Source of the DNA: Reticulitermes speratus
Taxonomy: Eukaryota; Arthropoda; Insecta; Blattodea; Rhinotermitidae
Direction: 5' to 3'
Assembly: GCA_021186555.1 (NCBI GenBank)
Contig: JAJKFL010000330.1
Span: forward strand, 27,395,444-27,459,443
DNA: 64,000 nucleotides
The notes below the pieces were generated by a model, which worked only from the letters and a program-made list of their open reading frames with translations, made no database searches and was not told the DNA's origin. The translations under genes were made by a program, and so were the position numbers. Below, in pieces: positions 35,200 to 47,112 of the stretch (position 1 is its first letter; each line of letters opens with the position of its first letter).

Positions 35200-37295
35200 T
35201 CCAAAAGCGAAAAAGATTGGATTTCGAGAAGTTATATTCTCATCGACAGAAAGTACACGATAGTCTAGAAGAAGCATTTGGTGTAATCAAATGTGAAAGT
35301 GGGAATGTGGAAATGCAGTGGAACAATATGAAGAAATGTGTGTTAGATACTATGAGTGATTTGGTTGGAAAAGTCGAGAGGAGAGCAAAAAAGCCGTAGA
35401 TTACACAGGATATGATCAGTAAAATGGATGAACGAAGGAAATGGAAGAATGTCAACGACGAAAAAGGTAGGAAGAACTTCAGAAGGCTGAGGAACGAATT
35501 GAAAAGAGCCACGGACAACGCCAAGCAGGAATACCGTGAGAGCATATGTGACGAGCTCATAGAGTTTCAAAGAATAGGACAAAGGAACTAAGTTGGAAAG
35601 AAAACCACGCGATTCAAAATATTTGGCATCAAAAACACTCAAGGGAATATAATAATAGTCAGAGACGAGTACTGAAAATTTGGGAGATTTATATTACAGA
35701 GCTCTACGATCGAGCGAATCGACCAGAACACTTTGACGTCGAAACTGAAGCTGAAGTAGATGAAGACGAGAAAGGCCCTTATATTTTGAAAGTGAAGTGG
35801 AAAAAGCTCTCAAGGAGATGAGGGATAAGGAGGCTACAGGAGATGATGATGTACCTGGGGATGTACTCAGATTGTTGGGAGAAGGTGGTGTCAAATTAAT
35901 GACACAGCTAATCAACAGCATATATATGTAACTGGAGAGTGGCCCAGAGATTTCATTGAAGTTACAACGATTGCCTTAAAGATGAAGCCCAAAGCTACAA
36001 AATGCAGGGACCATCGCACAATCAGCATCATCGCACATGCAGCAAAGATAGTAGTGAGGATACTTAGAAGAGGGATTTAAAGGAAAATTGAGGGTGTACT
36101 TGGAGAACATCAGTTTGGATTTAGAAGAGGAAAAGGAACTAGGGATGCAATTGGGATGCTGAGAATAATATCAGAAGAACCTTGGACATAGATGAGGAAT
36201 GGTATGCTTGCCTCATAGAGTGGCAGAAGGCATTTGACCGTGTCAACTGGACCAAATTAATGCAGATCCTAAAGGGAACTGGTATAGACTGGCGCGAAAG
36301 AAGATTGATCAGCAAATTGTGCATGGAACAGAGTGTCAAAATACGTCTGGACCAAGGGGAGACGAGGAGTGTGAAGATTGGAAGAGGAGTTAGACAAGGT
36401 AGCTGTTTGTCGTCGATCTGTTCAACTTATACAGCGAATACCTTACCAAGGAAGCTCTTGAAGGGTTTGGAGAGTTCAAAATAGGAGGACAAGTAATTCA
36501 CACTGTGAAATATGCAGATGACCTTGTGCTACTGGCTAGGGAAGAAAAGGTGCTACAGGGCATGGTTGATAGACTCGTTGAAATTGGAAGACACTATGGA
36601 ATGGAAATTAATGTGGAAAAAACTAAGGTAATGAGAATCTCAAGGCAACCATCCCCAATGAAAATTATGATAGATCAAAAGCAATTGGAGAATGTGGAAT
36701 ATTTCAATCATTTGGTTAGCATGATAACAAATGATGCAAGGTGTGCACGCGAAATTAAATCCAGAATTGCCATGGCACAAGCAGCATTCAACAAGAAGAA
36801 GACTCATTTCACCAGCAAACTGGACTTAAATTTAAGATAGAAACTAGTGAAGTGCAACATTTGGAGCATAGCTTTGTACGGTGCTGAAAGTGGACACTTC
36901 GGAAAGTAGATGAGAAATACCTGGAATGTTTTGAAATGTGGTGCTGGAGAAGGATGGAGAAGATCAGTTGGACCGATCGTGTGAGAAATGAAGAAGTATT
37001 ACACAGAGTGAAGGAGGAGAGGAATATCCTACATAAAATAAAAAGAAGAAAGGCTAACTGGATTGGTCACATCTTGCATAGAAACTGCCTTCTAAAGCAC
37101 GTGATTGAAGGAAAGTTAGAAGGAAGGGTAAAAATGACGGGAAGACTAGGAAGAAGGCGTAAGCAGCTACTGGATGACCTTAAGGATAAGAGAAGATACT
37201 GGAAATTGAAAGAGGAAACACTAGATCGGACGCTGTGGAGAACTATCTTTGGAAGAGGCTACCGACCTGTCGTAAGACAGAGTACAGAATGAAAT
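35200..37295 (+). pseudogene. LINE reverse transcriptase relic (LINE-1)
   Basis: A non-LTR retrotransposon ORF2, which would nick target DNA and copy its RNA in place. Pieces in order: linker (KRLDFEKLYSHRQKVHDSL near 35205), KMDERRKWKNV at 35420, GDDDVPGDVLRLLGEGG at 35840, QFGFRRGKGTRDAIG at 36110, motif A CLIEWQKAFDRVNW at 36209-36250, GVRQG of motif B near 36390, motif C KYADDLVLLA at 36508-36537, and the C-terminal tail WCWRRMEKISWTDRVRNEEV from 36939 to a stop at 37292. Stops and frameshifts break the frame at least five times. Motif A has Glu (36218-36220) where LINEs have the catalytic Asp; YADD is intact. The apurinic endonuclease part is missing or unrecognisable, so the copy is 5' truncated. 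The clade (RTE-, CR1- or Jockey-like) is not assigned. The copy cannot be functional. Confidence 0.9.
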
Positions 37296-37669
37296 TAATG
37301 ACTTCTACTTTAGGCTTTCTCTCGCGGCTTGCACAAGTTTATTGAGTTTGGGGGCTGAAGGGTAGAAAAGTGTTAAATGTGATTGTTTTATATTACTGAA
37401 ATTATATTTATGACAATTTTTAAAATGGTATGCCATGGTCAAATTCTGCACAGAACAAAATTTACTCATTTTTCTAGGAAGGCGGACCCCTTACAAAGTC
37501 TCGCTCATTCGACGGATCTCTCTCCAAAAGTGTAGTAATTCTCGGGCTTCTTAGGGACCACACACAGTAAAATTTAAAGCTATAATATTTAGAAATAAGA
37601 AATGTACTTAAAGTAAGAACGTTTCTATTAAGTCAACGCAAAAAGTTGTTATAAAATCAGTCACAGCTG

Positions 37670-37765
37670 GATAAGGAAATACCTAAAGAGTACACCTTCT
37701 GTTCTACTGAGCACAATCAACTGAACCCCTCAAGCACACCTCGCGACCCCAGCTGAGAAACACTG
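37670..37765 (-). mobile_element. hAT-type terminal fragment
   Basis: On the minus strand it begins CAGTGTTTCTCAGCTGGGGT and continues GCGAGGTGTGCTTGAGGGG, the style of a hAT non-autonomous terminus. No matching opposite TIR was found. Confidence 0.45.
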
Positions 37766-37769
37766 ATCT

Positions 37770-38470
37770 GCAGACTTAACAGTATTTAATTAAAGCGTGA
37801 GGCTGAATATGGCAGACTTGTGCGCGGTACAGTCAAGTCGTAAGAACATGCTCCTTTTAGGTATAGGATCGGTTTTAGAACGGCGAGTTAGCGTGTGACC
37901 TTGTAGTTCTGTTTCTGTTCACAACATGCCACCACTCATCCGCCTTATAATCGTAGTTCGAATCTGACAGTAGTTACTGACTGTAGGCCTACTTCGCCAA
38001 TGTGTTGTGTGAAAGAAATAGTGAGGAACTGAAACCAAGTGAGGCTTCAATCCACTTTGGGGTTCCGTGTAATGGTTTTGTGCAACTATTAGTCATGCGC
38101 GAAATTCTACGAAGAGAGACGAATCTTGAAAAAGCATTTAAAGCACCTGCCTTTGCTGTGGTGGTGCATAACGCTTATAAGGATAACATTTTAGTGACCA
38201 GTTACACAATTGAAGTAAGCCGGGATAGCTACTCTGTGGGCCTGAGAGCCGATATGGAAACCGTGAGAAAGCTAAAAATATCTGCCTCTGTCGGGACTCT
38301 AACCGTGACTTCCAGGTCGTCTAGCCTGAACCCAAGCCACTAAGCCGATCCCCACAAGCTGAAACCAAAGTCCCAGAGGAACACAACATCCCTGTCTTCT
38401 GATTCGACCCTGAAGAAGGAATCGACAAGCACAACGAAAACACCGGCAGCGATCTACTGAAGTAGACCAC
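37770..38470. other. no gene supported
   Basis: A 113-codon frame at 38002-38343 has no recognised domain. At 38409-38445, CCTGAAGAAGGAATCGACAA then ACGAAAACACCGG is a possible decayed hammerhead-like motif (see rejected). Confidence 0.3.
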
Positions 38471-38474
38471 ACAT

Positions 38475-38525
38475 GCGCCTTGAAAAGCCAATAATTGCTC
38501 GGCTGGTCAAGAAACCAGACCTGCA
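38475..38525 (-). mobile_element. short LINE-2 tail fragment
   Basis: The reverse complement reads TTTCTTGACCAGCCGAGCAA and TTATTGGCTTTTCAAGG, matching the family tail at 13890-13920. Confidence 0.5.
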
Positions 38526-38713
38526 TTACCGTGTTCAATAGAGAGACTTTTGGAAATTACCCTGAACCAGTTTAATCCAATCCACAATATCACACACTTG
38601 TTTCTTTAAGATATATTAACATTTTTAAAAGTCGTGTCAGGTTCTGGTGCAGCTGTAATGCGTAGACCTATATTCGATAAATGAATACGCCTTATGTTTT
38701 CTGAGACGTGAAT

Positions 38714-38819
38714 CCGTGTAGTTTGGTACATAAGTACCGTCTTTACTTAAGGGTCAACCACAAGGACGGAGAGAGCAGGTGTATCCAATATGTTGGCCTT
38801 TATGTACCATACTACACGG
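38714..38819. repeat. inverted repeat, 20-bp arms
   Basis: Arms 38714-38733 (CCGTGTAGTTTGGTACATAA) and 38800-38819 are complementary at 19 of 20 positions with a 66-nt loop. Possibly a small MITE or a structured transcript. Confidence 0.8.
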
Positions 38820-38829
38820 CAATATATCC

Positions 38830-39884
38830 AGCCTGGAATCTTCATAATCAAAGCCGTGAGGGTCTCAGATCTCACATATACTCATCATCAGGCCCCCCGT
38901 TTGAATCTCAGCCGAGATACTGACTATCCCATAGTATAAGTAGTTTTGCCCAAAAAGGGCTCTGCTGCAGACCGTTTGGTGTAATTTCTGAATTAATGCT
39001 TGTTACAAGGCCTACATACAAAATAAATGAACATTACATCCGAATCATACGAAGTAAATATTGGCGCTGCAGTTTTATTCCGCTTGTCTTGCCCATCGTG
39101 GAAGGTTCAACGGCCGTCCTTTAGTCCTGCTACCGTGCCGCCACTAGTTGGGTAACGTAAAGCACGTGCCGTGTCGAGCCGGCTGCTGGTCCGTGCTGTT
39201 GTGGGGTGAATGACCGCAGCGGGGCAGACGACCACGTTACTTCCGTGTATCGCAGCTAGGAGAGTGTAGGAGAGAGAATGGGGGGGGGGGGGGGGCTTGC
39301 GTCACAGCCAGTGGCGTTGCCGGTAATAGAAATTCATGTTTAAGAAATTGACTATTATTACCACACGCATTTTTGCACGCTATTGATAGTCAAAAGCGCT
39401 TTGTTGTGTGCCTGCGAATTCCTGTCTGACTCCCCGTTCTGTAGATAGATAAATATGGGAAAACACGTATCTGTGAAGAAGCCTAGGTGTTCCTTTCACG
39501 CGGAAAATGAGATATCCCGGACTGTAACCGATAGGACGAATGCAGGTTTCAGCAATTGCAGTTCAGTTCAAGCAATTGCACTCTGCTTTATGGTGTAGCT
39601 TTTAACAATATATTACATGTGTTTCGGGATATGCGTGTCCTGTGAAACAGCAGCTTTTATTTTGATTTGCTGGAACTGGAGTTCCTTATTTACTGCTCTA
39701 CTGGCTGTGGTAGAGCTCCAGTCACAATCTCCGGCCAGCCGGTTCAATCTGTGGACGTAAAGACGTAATGGAACTTTCCAGACGTGGACTTCAAATACGT
39801 AGTAGCAGTATTATTGTTATCATCATTGTTTGTACTATTTTTGTTGATGATCACAACTGTAACATTTACCAGAACAACAGCGAA
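38830..39884. other. no gene; CpG-rich patch and poly(G)
   Basis: 39090-39260 is GC- and CpG-rich compared with its surroundings and could be a promoter or first exon, but no open frame or TATA element supports it. A 16-base G run lies at 39280-39295. Confidence 0.4.
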
Positions 39885-40172
39885 ATAAAGGTAAAGTTCC
39901 TGTCCACGCCATGAGTGCGTATAGGGGGAGTCGAAGTATAGCTCCACTGATTCTTAACCTCGGTGCTAGATGGAGATGAGTGGTCAACTTCATGCCTCGG
40001 CCACTTTACTCTCGAGAACCTCGGTTCGAATACAATAGGAAGCTGGGTGGGCCCTTAGGGTCTTTCTGCGCCTTTTGGGGGACAGAAACATCTCTTGTCC
40101 TGCCGGCTATTCGAACCCCGGTTCGTCCAGTCTGTAGCGCAGTCACTGTACCAACTATGCTAGCCCGGCTCC
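39885..40172 (-). mobile_element. tRNA-derived SINE, family 1
   Basis: On the minus strand: GCTAGCATAGTTGGTACAGT head, GGGGTTCGAATAGCCGGC box B-like, body with diverged family-1 text, and a 3' GGAACTTTACCTTT tail. Confidence 0.75.
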
Positions 40173-40404
40173 CAGCAACACTGAAGTAGGCAGGACAAAG
40201 TCATATTGTAAGATAGCTAATAAATGTTTCGTGAATGTGGAAAATATCAAATACACGTATTTGAGAACGCTAGCGGAATGAAAATTTTATCCACGAAGAA
40301 CTTAAGATTAGCTTAAGTTTGGTGAGTGCTTTAATTTCAGGTCTTTTGTCTTCGTGTCTGCTATCTAGAAGTGTGGAAACTAAAACACACAACTTCAGTT
40401 TTAT

Positions 40405-40490
40405 TTTTTGTTTTGTATGTGTGTGAAACTTGGCCTGTCACACCAAGGGAAGGTAGACTGAGGGTGTTGAGAAGAAAGTGCTGCAGTGGA
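40405..40490 (+). mobile_element. LINE-2 coding fragment
   Basis: The frame at about 40414 reads YVCETWPVTPREGRLRVL, a form of the LINE segment just upstream of the tail pieces (compare the decayed LYVCETD at 48893). Only about 80 bp is readable. Confidence 0.6.
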
Positions 40491-41773
40491 AGGTTGAATG
40501 TAAGAGGGAGGAAGAAGTGGAGGTTACAGCAAGTTGTACAGTGAGCCATTTTACAAAATTTTTTCTGTACCAAACCCAGTCAGGGTAATCAACTAGAGTA
40601 TGAGATGGGCGCGGCATATAGCATGCTTTGGAGAGAATAAAAAAAGTGTACAAACGTTTGAAGGGACTGTGTTTATTTGTAGCAGCATGGGGACTACTGG
40701 CGGACTCTTGTGGTAGTTATATTCAACGCAGAAACAAGGAACCACCTTTTAGACCTATACTAAAAAGCTGTCGAAATTTTACCGTTTATTCTGATTTGGA
40801 AAGTAGAGTAATTTCGAATTGAATAATAAAATGTATTTCCAAAATTAGTATATCTTTACTTAGTTAATTACCGACGCCCTCATATTTTTCCCGAAGAATG
40901 TAATCGGACATTTATTCAATCTTTTCCCAGCCTACAGAGGCAGTAAATATTTTGTGATTTGCACATGAATTTGAATCTTTTACATTTTGTTTAAAGGGAT
41001 GTTTGGAATGGTGTTGACCCTACTGGCCATGGATGCTGGACATGAATTACTTTGGTATGAAAGTCGGAATTGAGGTTTTGTTTTTCCTTCGTGACTATGA
41101 ATCTCTCTTTATGATGCAAAGATCTTATCTTATTTTCGAGTAATGAATTGCATTTTATTCATGCAGTATATCAAGTACAGTATCCACCCAGATGCATGAC
41201 GTTAGTTGACACAGACTTAGCAACTCCCTCCATATGAATTCGCATCTATCTGCTTATACACACATACATTATAATTCATACACACGACGTATGAATGTCA
41301 CGCAGAGAGAGTGTGAGGTCTAGCATTGATCAGCTTGGAGCCCATTACGATACTTTTCTGAAGATGATACAGTACTGCCATTAATGCGCGTATTTATCGT
41401 AGAAGTAGGTCGTACGTAATGAGGAAAAACAGTGTTGTTTTTGTGCTTACAGGGGATGATTTTTGCATGTAACTACAAGCTGATTAATAACCAACTTTTG
41501 AAGAAGATTTCAGTGTTTAGTTCCTGCGATGGTATGGTGGTGGAATCGTCGGGCGTCTCAACCCCTGAGCCTTATGTGAAGGGTTGAAGAAGATGTGTTG
41601 GGGGAGCATTGCGGAAACTACTGATTACCTAATAAAAGAATCGGCACTGGTGGCCTGCAATTTAATGAACTCTTATTATTATCTTTACTGTATAATGCAA
41701 ACCTTTCCTTAGTTCCTGAAACAACATTTTGGATTTTCGTGCTTGTCGATTTATCTAAGTGAGCCCCGTAGTT
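40491..41773. other. no gene seen
   Basis: No recognised feature. Confidence 0.4.
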
Positions 41774-41781
41774 GTATAGAG

Positions 41782-42177
41782 CAGGGGTCTCAAGCTCAAA
41801 TCGTATGCGGGTCAAACCAATAATTTTGAAAATTGAAGCGCGTAGCACGTCATCGTAACAGTAAACAGTTTAAGTATCTTGTTTAAAATTAAACGTACTA
41901 TTAATAATATTGCACACTTTTAATAGCAAAACTGGACTGTGTTGTAATTAATGAATTTTAAACTTTGCTTCTTTGTTATCTCTTAGCTGACTTATGCTGC
42001 ACGTCACCGTCCAGGGAGATCAAACCTTTTTGGCCGTTACGGAATAATATGTTTAGTTCTTTAAATTGAAAACTTATGCTGTTCAGGGCCACATTACGTA
42101 ATTAGAATAAGATAAGTGTGAGGTCTGCATAAGATTACCTGGCGTGCCTCATGCGGCTCGCGTGTTTGAGATCCCTG
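41782..42177. mobile_element. 396-bp non-autonomous hAT element
   Basis: TIRs CAGGGGTCTCAAGCTCAAAT (left) and CAGGGATCTCAAACACGCG (right, inverted). Flanking octamers GTATAGAG (41774-41781) and GTATAAGG (42178-42185) match at 6 of 8, fitting an 8-bp hAT target-site duplication. It encodes no transposase and so would need one supplied in trans. Confidence 0.75.
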
Positions 42178-42185
42178 GTATAAGG

Positions 42186-43744
42186 AAATGTTTCTCTCTT
42201 CAGTTCCTTCTTTCTTCCTTTAATATCTCTATGTCTTTCAACTTATCCACAGTCGGTGTTTCTAGTGGGTAAATGTCATCAAAAGAACCCTTCCTTCCGT
42301 CTGCATTTCAAATATATCTGAGCAGCAAAACTCGGTGTCCCTTTAGACCTCGAACCATGAGTCGTGGCATAAACATAACAACGGTGTGTCGCCCTTGTGG
42401 ACGGCGTCATGCAGATGGACTTACTGGGCCTGGATTCTGTGCACAGGTTATACGGCATTTAAGCACCGAATTAATAATATCCACACCTTGTTAGCTCCAC
42501 CACACTACTGCCTCTCCTGGCGCAGACACACGCCATGATTCCTTGTATGGTGTGTATGGAGTTACACTCTACGTTGCTACTTTCAATTACATGTTTTGTG
42601 CATTCAGTCTGTTCATGTATTTGTTTATTCGCTTTTAAGCAGGGGGCTGCACTACTGCAGCCAAGTACGTTCAATGCATGCGGTTCCAGTCGTTGCATGT
42701 CAGTATCTTCATTCATGAGAACGAAGCCAATATCCCAGCAGCAGATGAAATTTAAATTACTAAATAGCTGTACACTTATGTGAATATTTTTACTGCACAA
42801 TGAATCTCCAAAGATGAAGCCTCTTTTCAGTACCCTGATGTGAGGAACAGATTCATCTTTATGTTTTCACATGCGCGAATAAAATGCCTGGCCTTAGAAT
42901 AAAACCAGGGATAACGAATTATATAGATTAACCTCTTACAGACTTGTGGTTAGTACATGTACCGCCAGGTTTAACACTGAAAGCGTTGCATTTTCCACGC
43001 TGTCCTTTTGTGTATCCTATATGATTCTCACATTAAACAACCAGTGTAATTATGTATCCCGTATGGTTTTCACATTAAACAACCATTACTTCCCTTTATA
43101 GCATTCACCGACTGTTCTTGCTAATGGAAAAGTAATGCATTTTGTGTGTGGTATGAACTAAATCTCTGTATATAATATAGATTAATTATGGTCTTCAGAG
43201 TGGTTGTATCTACGTACTTCTAAGGCTGCTTTATGTGACCGTTTTCATTGATGTCATGGGATTGATGATGATGATGATGATTCAAGTAGTGTACTTCGTA
43301 ACATAAGACACATGTTACCGAGGCGTTTGTTATTCAAAATGTCATACTTGTTATGGTACACGCTTATATGTAGTTTTATTTACGCCCGTAAGATAAGTAC
43401 GGCCTTCTCTACGCCAATTGTCACGACACTCACATACGATAAGCAGAATTATGTGCAGTTTTCTTGCACTTAATTTTATCCAAATTAAAATAAAATATTG
43501 AATGTACGGACAGAAATTCTTTTGGCCCTTAAGCAATATATGGCCTTCACCGCGCCGCTTTTCAAAAACTCAGGTCACTCAGTAAAAGAGTATTTCAAGC
43601 AGATTAAAAACAATATTGTCCAATACTTATTATTTTCGAAATTTTATCTTATACCGCATATAAGTTTGTTGGTGTCGTGTCCAAATGCATTTCCGAAAAT
43701 TTTCGAATTACTTCTTGCGTGGGATTCCACTGACTAAAATAATA
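42186..43744. other. no gene seen; short repeats
   Basis: A ~53-bp tandem duplication lies at 43011-43084 (TATGATTCTCACATTAAACA against TATGGTTTTCACATTAAACA). A (GAT)n tract is at 43262-43281. Open frames here are chance-sized. Confidence 0.4.
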
Positions 43745-43746
43745 TA

Positions 43747-45077
43747 CGAGGGCTGTCCAAAAAGTATCCGACTATATTTTTTCCCCGCGGTAAGTAATGG
43801 CGAAAGGGTGGGGAAACTGAGCGTAGTGGTAGAAGAGACTTTCATGCGCATGCGTGATTTTTTGCTGCCTCGCAACACCGCCGGATGCGTCTGTCGCTGC
43901 CAGATAGCGAAGTGGTGTAACACGTGTTCGTCGCATTCTCGTTTCGCTCAAGATGACAGAATGTTTGGAGCAGCGATACTGCATCAAGTTTTGTCAGAAA
44001 CTTGGGAATACCCAAGCGGAAACAATCCGCAAAATTCAGCAGGCTTTCGGTGATGATGCAATGGGGGTCACTCAAATTAAAGAGTGGTTCAACCGCTTTA
44101 AAGATGGCCGCATGTCGGCGGACAGTGACCAGCGTTCCGGGAGACCGTCAACGAGCCGAAATGCTGATGTCATTGACAAACTGCGGACATTGATCATGGA
44201 GGACCGTCGTTTGACCGTCCGGGAAATTGCTGATGAGGTTGGGATCAGCAGAGGTTCCGCAAACACGATTTTAACTGAGGATGTGGGCATGCGAAAAGTG
44301 GCGGCACAATTTGTGCCCAAGCTGCTTTCGCCGGAGCAGCAACAACTCCACCTTGAGGTCGCGCAGGACATGCTGGAGTGCGCCAACAGGGATCCTGAGT
44401 TCCTGAAGACTGTGATCACTGGTGACGAGTCGTGGGTGTATGGATATGACCCGGAAACCAAGGTCCAGTCGTCACAATGGAAGCTTCCACATCCCCGAGG
44501 CCCAAAAAAGCACGACACGTTCGGAGCAATGTGAAGGTGATACTGACTGTTTTCTTCGATTACCGGGGTGTTGTGCATCATGAGTACGCACCACTAGGCC
44601 AAACTGTTAATAAGGAGTACTACCAAGAAGTCCTCCGTCATCTTCGTGATGCAGTTCGGCGCAAGGGACCGGAGCTGTGGGACGCACGCAACTGGCAGCT
44701 GCATCATGACAATGCCCCAGCTCATTCATCACACCTGATCCAGGGTTTTCTGGCTAAGCACGGCATTCCGCAGGTTCGCCAGGCTCCCTACTCTCCTGAC
44801 ATGGCTCCTTGTGATTTCTGGCTGTTCCCGAGATTGAAGACACCGCTAAAAGGCTCCCGTTTTGACAGCCGCGAGAACATCATACAGAACGCGACGGCGC
44901 AGCTGCACACCATTCCAAAACAGCCTTCCAGAATTGCTTCCAGCGATGGAAGGACCGCTGGGCTAAGTGTGTGGAGTCACAAGGGGCCTACTTTGAAGGG
45001 GATTAGGTATTGTAACCACCCAGATACAGAACTTTTTTTTCCCGGCCCAAGGTCGGATACTTTTTGGACAGACCTCG
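43747..45077 (+). mobile_element. mariner-like element, 1331 bp
   Basis: A complete Tc1/mariner-type DNA transposon. The ends are CGAGGGCTGTCCAAAAAGTA (left, continuing TCCGAC) and an inverted CGAGGTCTGTCCAAAAAGTA (right), one mismatch in 26 bp. TA flanks both ends (43745-43746 and 45078-45079), the mariner target site. It encodes a single transposase, now broken (see 43953-45006). The near-identical TIRs suggest it is younger than most repeats here. Confidence 0.95.
43953..45006 (+). pseudogene. mariner DD34D transposase, two frameshifts
   Basis: Mariner transposases cut the element at its TIRs and reinsert it at TA. The ATG at 43953 starts MTECLEQRYCIKFCQ, the usual mariner N-terminus, followed by the two helix-turn-helix regions (about residues 1-110; GVTQIKEWFNRFKDGR and REIADEVGISRGSANTI). 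The catalytic triad is visible: D in TGDESW (codon 44424), D in HHDNAPAH (44708) and D in YSPDMAPCD (44813); 34 residues separate the last two. Two one-base deletions move the frame, the first near 44484-44490 and the second near 44918-44928. The C-terminal part continues to TAG at 45004. About 350 residues in all, the family's usual length. No intact product can be made. Confidence 0.95.
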
Positions 45078-45079
45078 TA

Positions 45080-46193
45080 TGTGTAATCTTTCGTTTTCGT
45101 GTACATACTTACTCCTAATTTTTTTTTTGAGGGGGGGAGGAGTGACCTTAGGTCTATTAGAAATGTACTGAGGTCTGGTTTACACAGTGCCTGCAATTAT
45201 CGCGTAACCGAGAGTAGATTTATTTGTATTTGAATGCAGTTTTAGAAGTAGGCCATGATTAAACTCTGCTTGCGTGTTTCTTGTTTTTTTGCTGCAACAA
45301 TCATGCAAGTTGTGGGAGCACGTTCCAGTTTCATGACTCAAAGCTCTCTTACGTTTGTGTTATCTAGTGGATAAGCTATTTCAGGGAAGGGACGTAAAAA
45401 AGGTTGGCGATATAAATAACAATTTTAACACCATTGACCGAAAAGCATATAGTGTAAACTGTCTTGATTGATGGGGTTTGCGTTTTCGTCGGCATGGTTG
45501 CTTCATTTATTCAATTTCTGATGTAAATATCATAAATATCGCCTTTTCATTCCAGTGTCCCTTTAGCTATAAATTTGTGTGACTGCATTTTACCGATTGT
45601 GAAGTCATTTTTTACAACGCTGTTTGAGTGTGGGACCCACTTCTCCGAAAGACAGTCGGTGATGCACAGAGAGATGCAGTAGCTGACTGTGTGAATGCTA
45701 GTGCCAAGTCGTTCTACAGTCGTGATTTTGCCTTCTGCAGGAGAAGTTAACTGAGCGAGCTGATTACTTTTGCTTTAAAAACACGTGATTTATTCAGAGA
45801 AGTAATTTTACAAAACACAGTGTATTTCAAACACGTATTTTAAATTTGCGACCCACGGGTTTAAACGATGTTATGGGTAAACATTTTGTTGTTTCGTGTA
45901 AACTTTATTCGGGGACATTTACATTTAAATATATGATTACTTTGCAGTTTTGTTAATGCACGCTTTGTATTGCTTTAAATGGGCTTCTATAATTTTAACT
46001 GTCCTTTCATAAAGATTAGAGAGACACTGATAGTCTACATACATCCAGTTCCAAGACTCGGAATGTGTGTGGAGATTTAATTCTGCGTCCCCCTCTCCCC
46101 CAATTTACTTTGCTTCATGTTTAGGGACTGTGAACAATAGCGGCCCTAGTGGACTGAAGAAGGCATTTCCATAGATCTACCTTCTGTCAGGAT
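45080..46193. other. no gene seen
   Basis: No recognised gene or repeat. Confidence 0.4.
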
Positions 46194-46442
46194 TCACGCA
46201 TGAAACTTGCTCCTGCATAACCATCTAGCGAATGCTCGCTGTATATCTGACTCTTTGGTTTTGTATAGAAGTGCTAGTTTTGAGAGTCTGTCTTTGTCCA
46301 TTCTATGCAGGTTTGTTAGTAATTTTCTAAGTAATCTATGGTTTAAGGTTCTCGCGATAGTGATATGAAGATTAATTTCTTCGAGGAGGTGATGCATGTA
46401 GATCGATTTCCAACACGTCTGTTTATATCTACCAAACTTCAA
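46194..46442 (-). mobile_element. possible third LINE C-terminal fragment
   Basis: An 82-codon minus-strand frame contains NLHRMDKDRLSKLALLYK, resembling the C-terminal pattern RMD-x-x-RLPKxALxYKPxG of some LINE ORFs. Other parts are not recognised. It may be a transposon relic rather than a host gene. Confidence 0.35.
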
Positions 46443-47112
46443 GGCTTCGCCTCTCAGAAGACATTGTCATCTATTCTTGTTACGTAATAAAGAACAGGCT
46501 TGCCTCCTTTCACATTAATTGTTGTCAATTGTATCTCTTCTGGTACATCCCTGAACACACCGAATACAGTAGAAAAGTAATTTTAGGTCAAACTGTTAAA
46601 ACAGATTTGCCTACAGTAAGAGTGCTTCATACGTATGTGAAACACGTAGAGATTCCTAGCAGCTTCGACAGGAGAGTAACAACAGCACGGGTGGCCAGAT
46701 GGGATTTGGTGAGTAAAAGCTCCATCAGTATGTAAAAGTAGGAAGAAGCATTCTTATTTTGCTTTTGCACCGGGTGAAAATTGAGACTTTTCTTCGCAAC
46801 TCTACTTAAATAAGGGCACAAACGCTAGAAAGGTTGACAAATAAAACCGGCGAAAAATATTCAGTTTTGATTGAATGCGGTTTGCTCGTTACTCAATAAA
46901 ACAGTGACCAGCAGACTTTTGCTTTGAAGTGCTGGGCCATCTGGTCACGGGGGTCTGGGATGCGTATGTTTAGTTGCCACTTGAAGAGCACGTGACTGCC
47001 ATATGCACGCAACGTCGCTTCGAATGAATTGTTGCGACACAGCCTGAAATATTGGCATTGGTTTCGAGAAAGAGATTGATTGAGTTATGAAGTGTGATGT
47101 GACGCCACGCAG
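46443..47112. other. no gene seen
   Basis: No recognised feature. Confidence 0.4.

Noticed and set aside
38002-38343. 113-codon frame
   Set aside because: No family signature; likely chance or a transposon remnant.
38409-38445. CCTGAAGAAGG...ACGAAAAC as a hammerhead
   Set aside because: Core present but helix II does not pair and GAAAC is shifted; too decayed to list.
41352-41380. CTGAAGATGATACAGTACTG as a hammerhead
   Set aside because: No GAAA after the would-be helix II.
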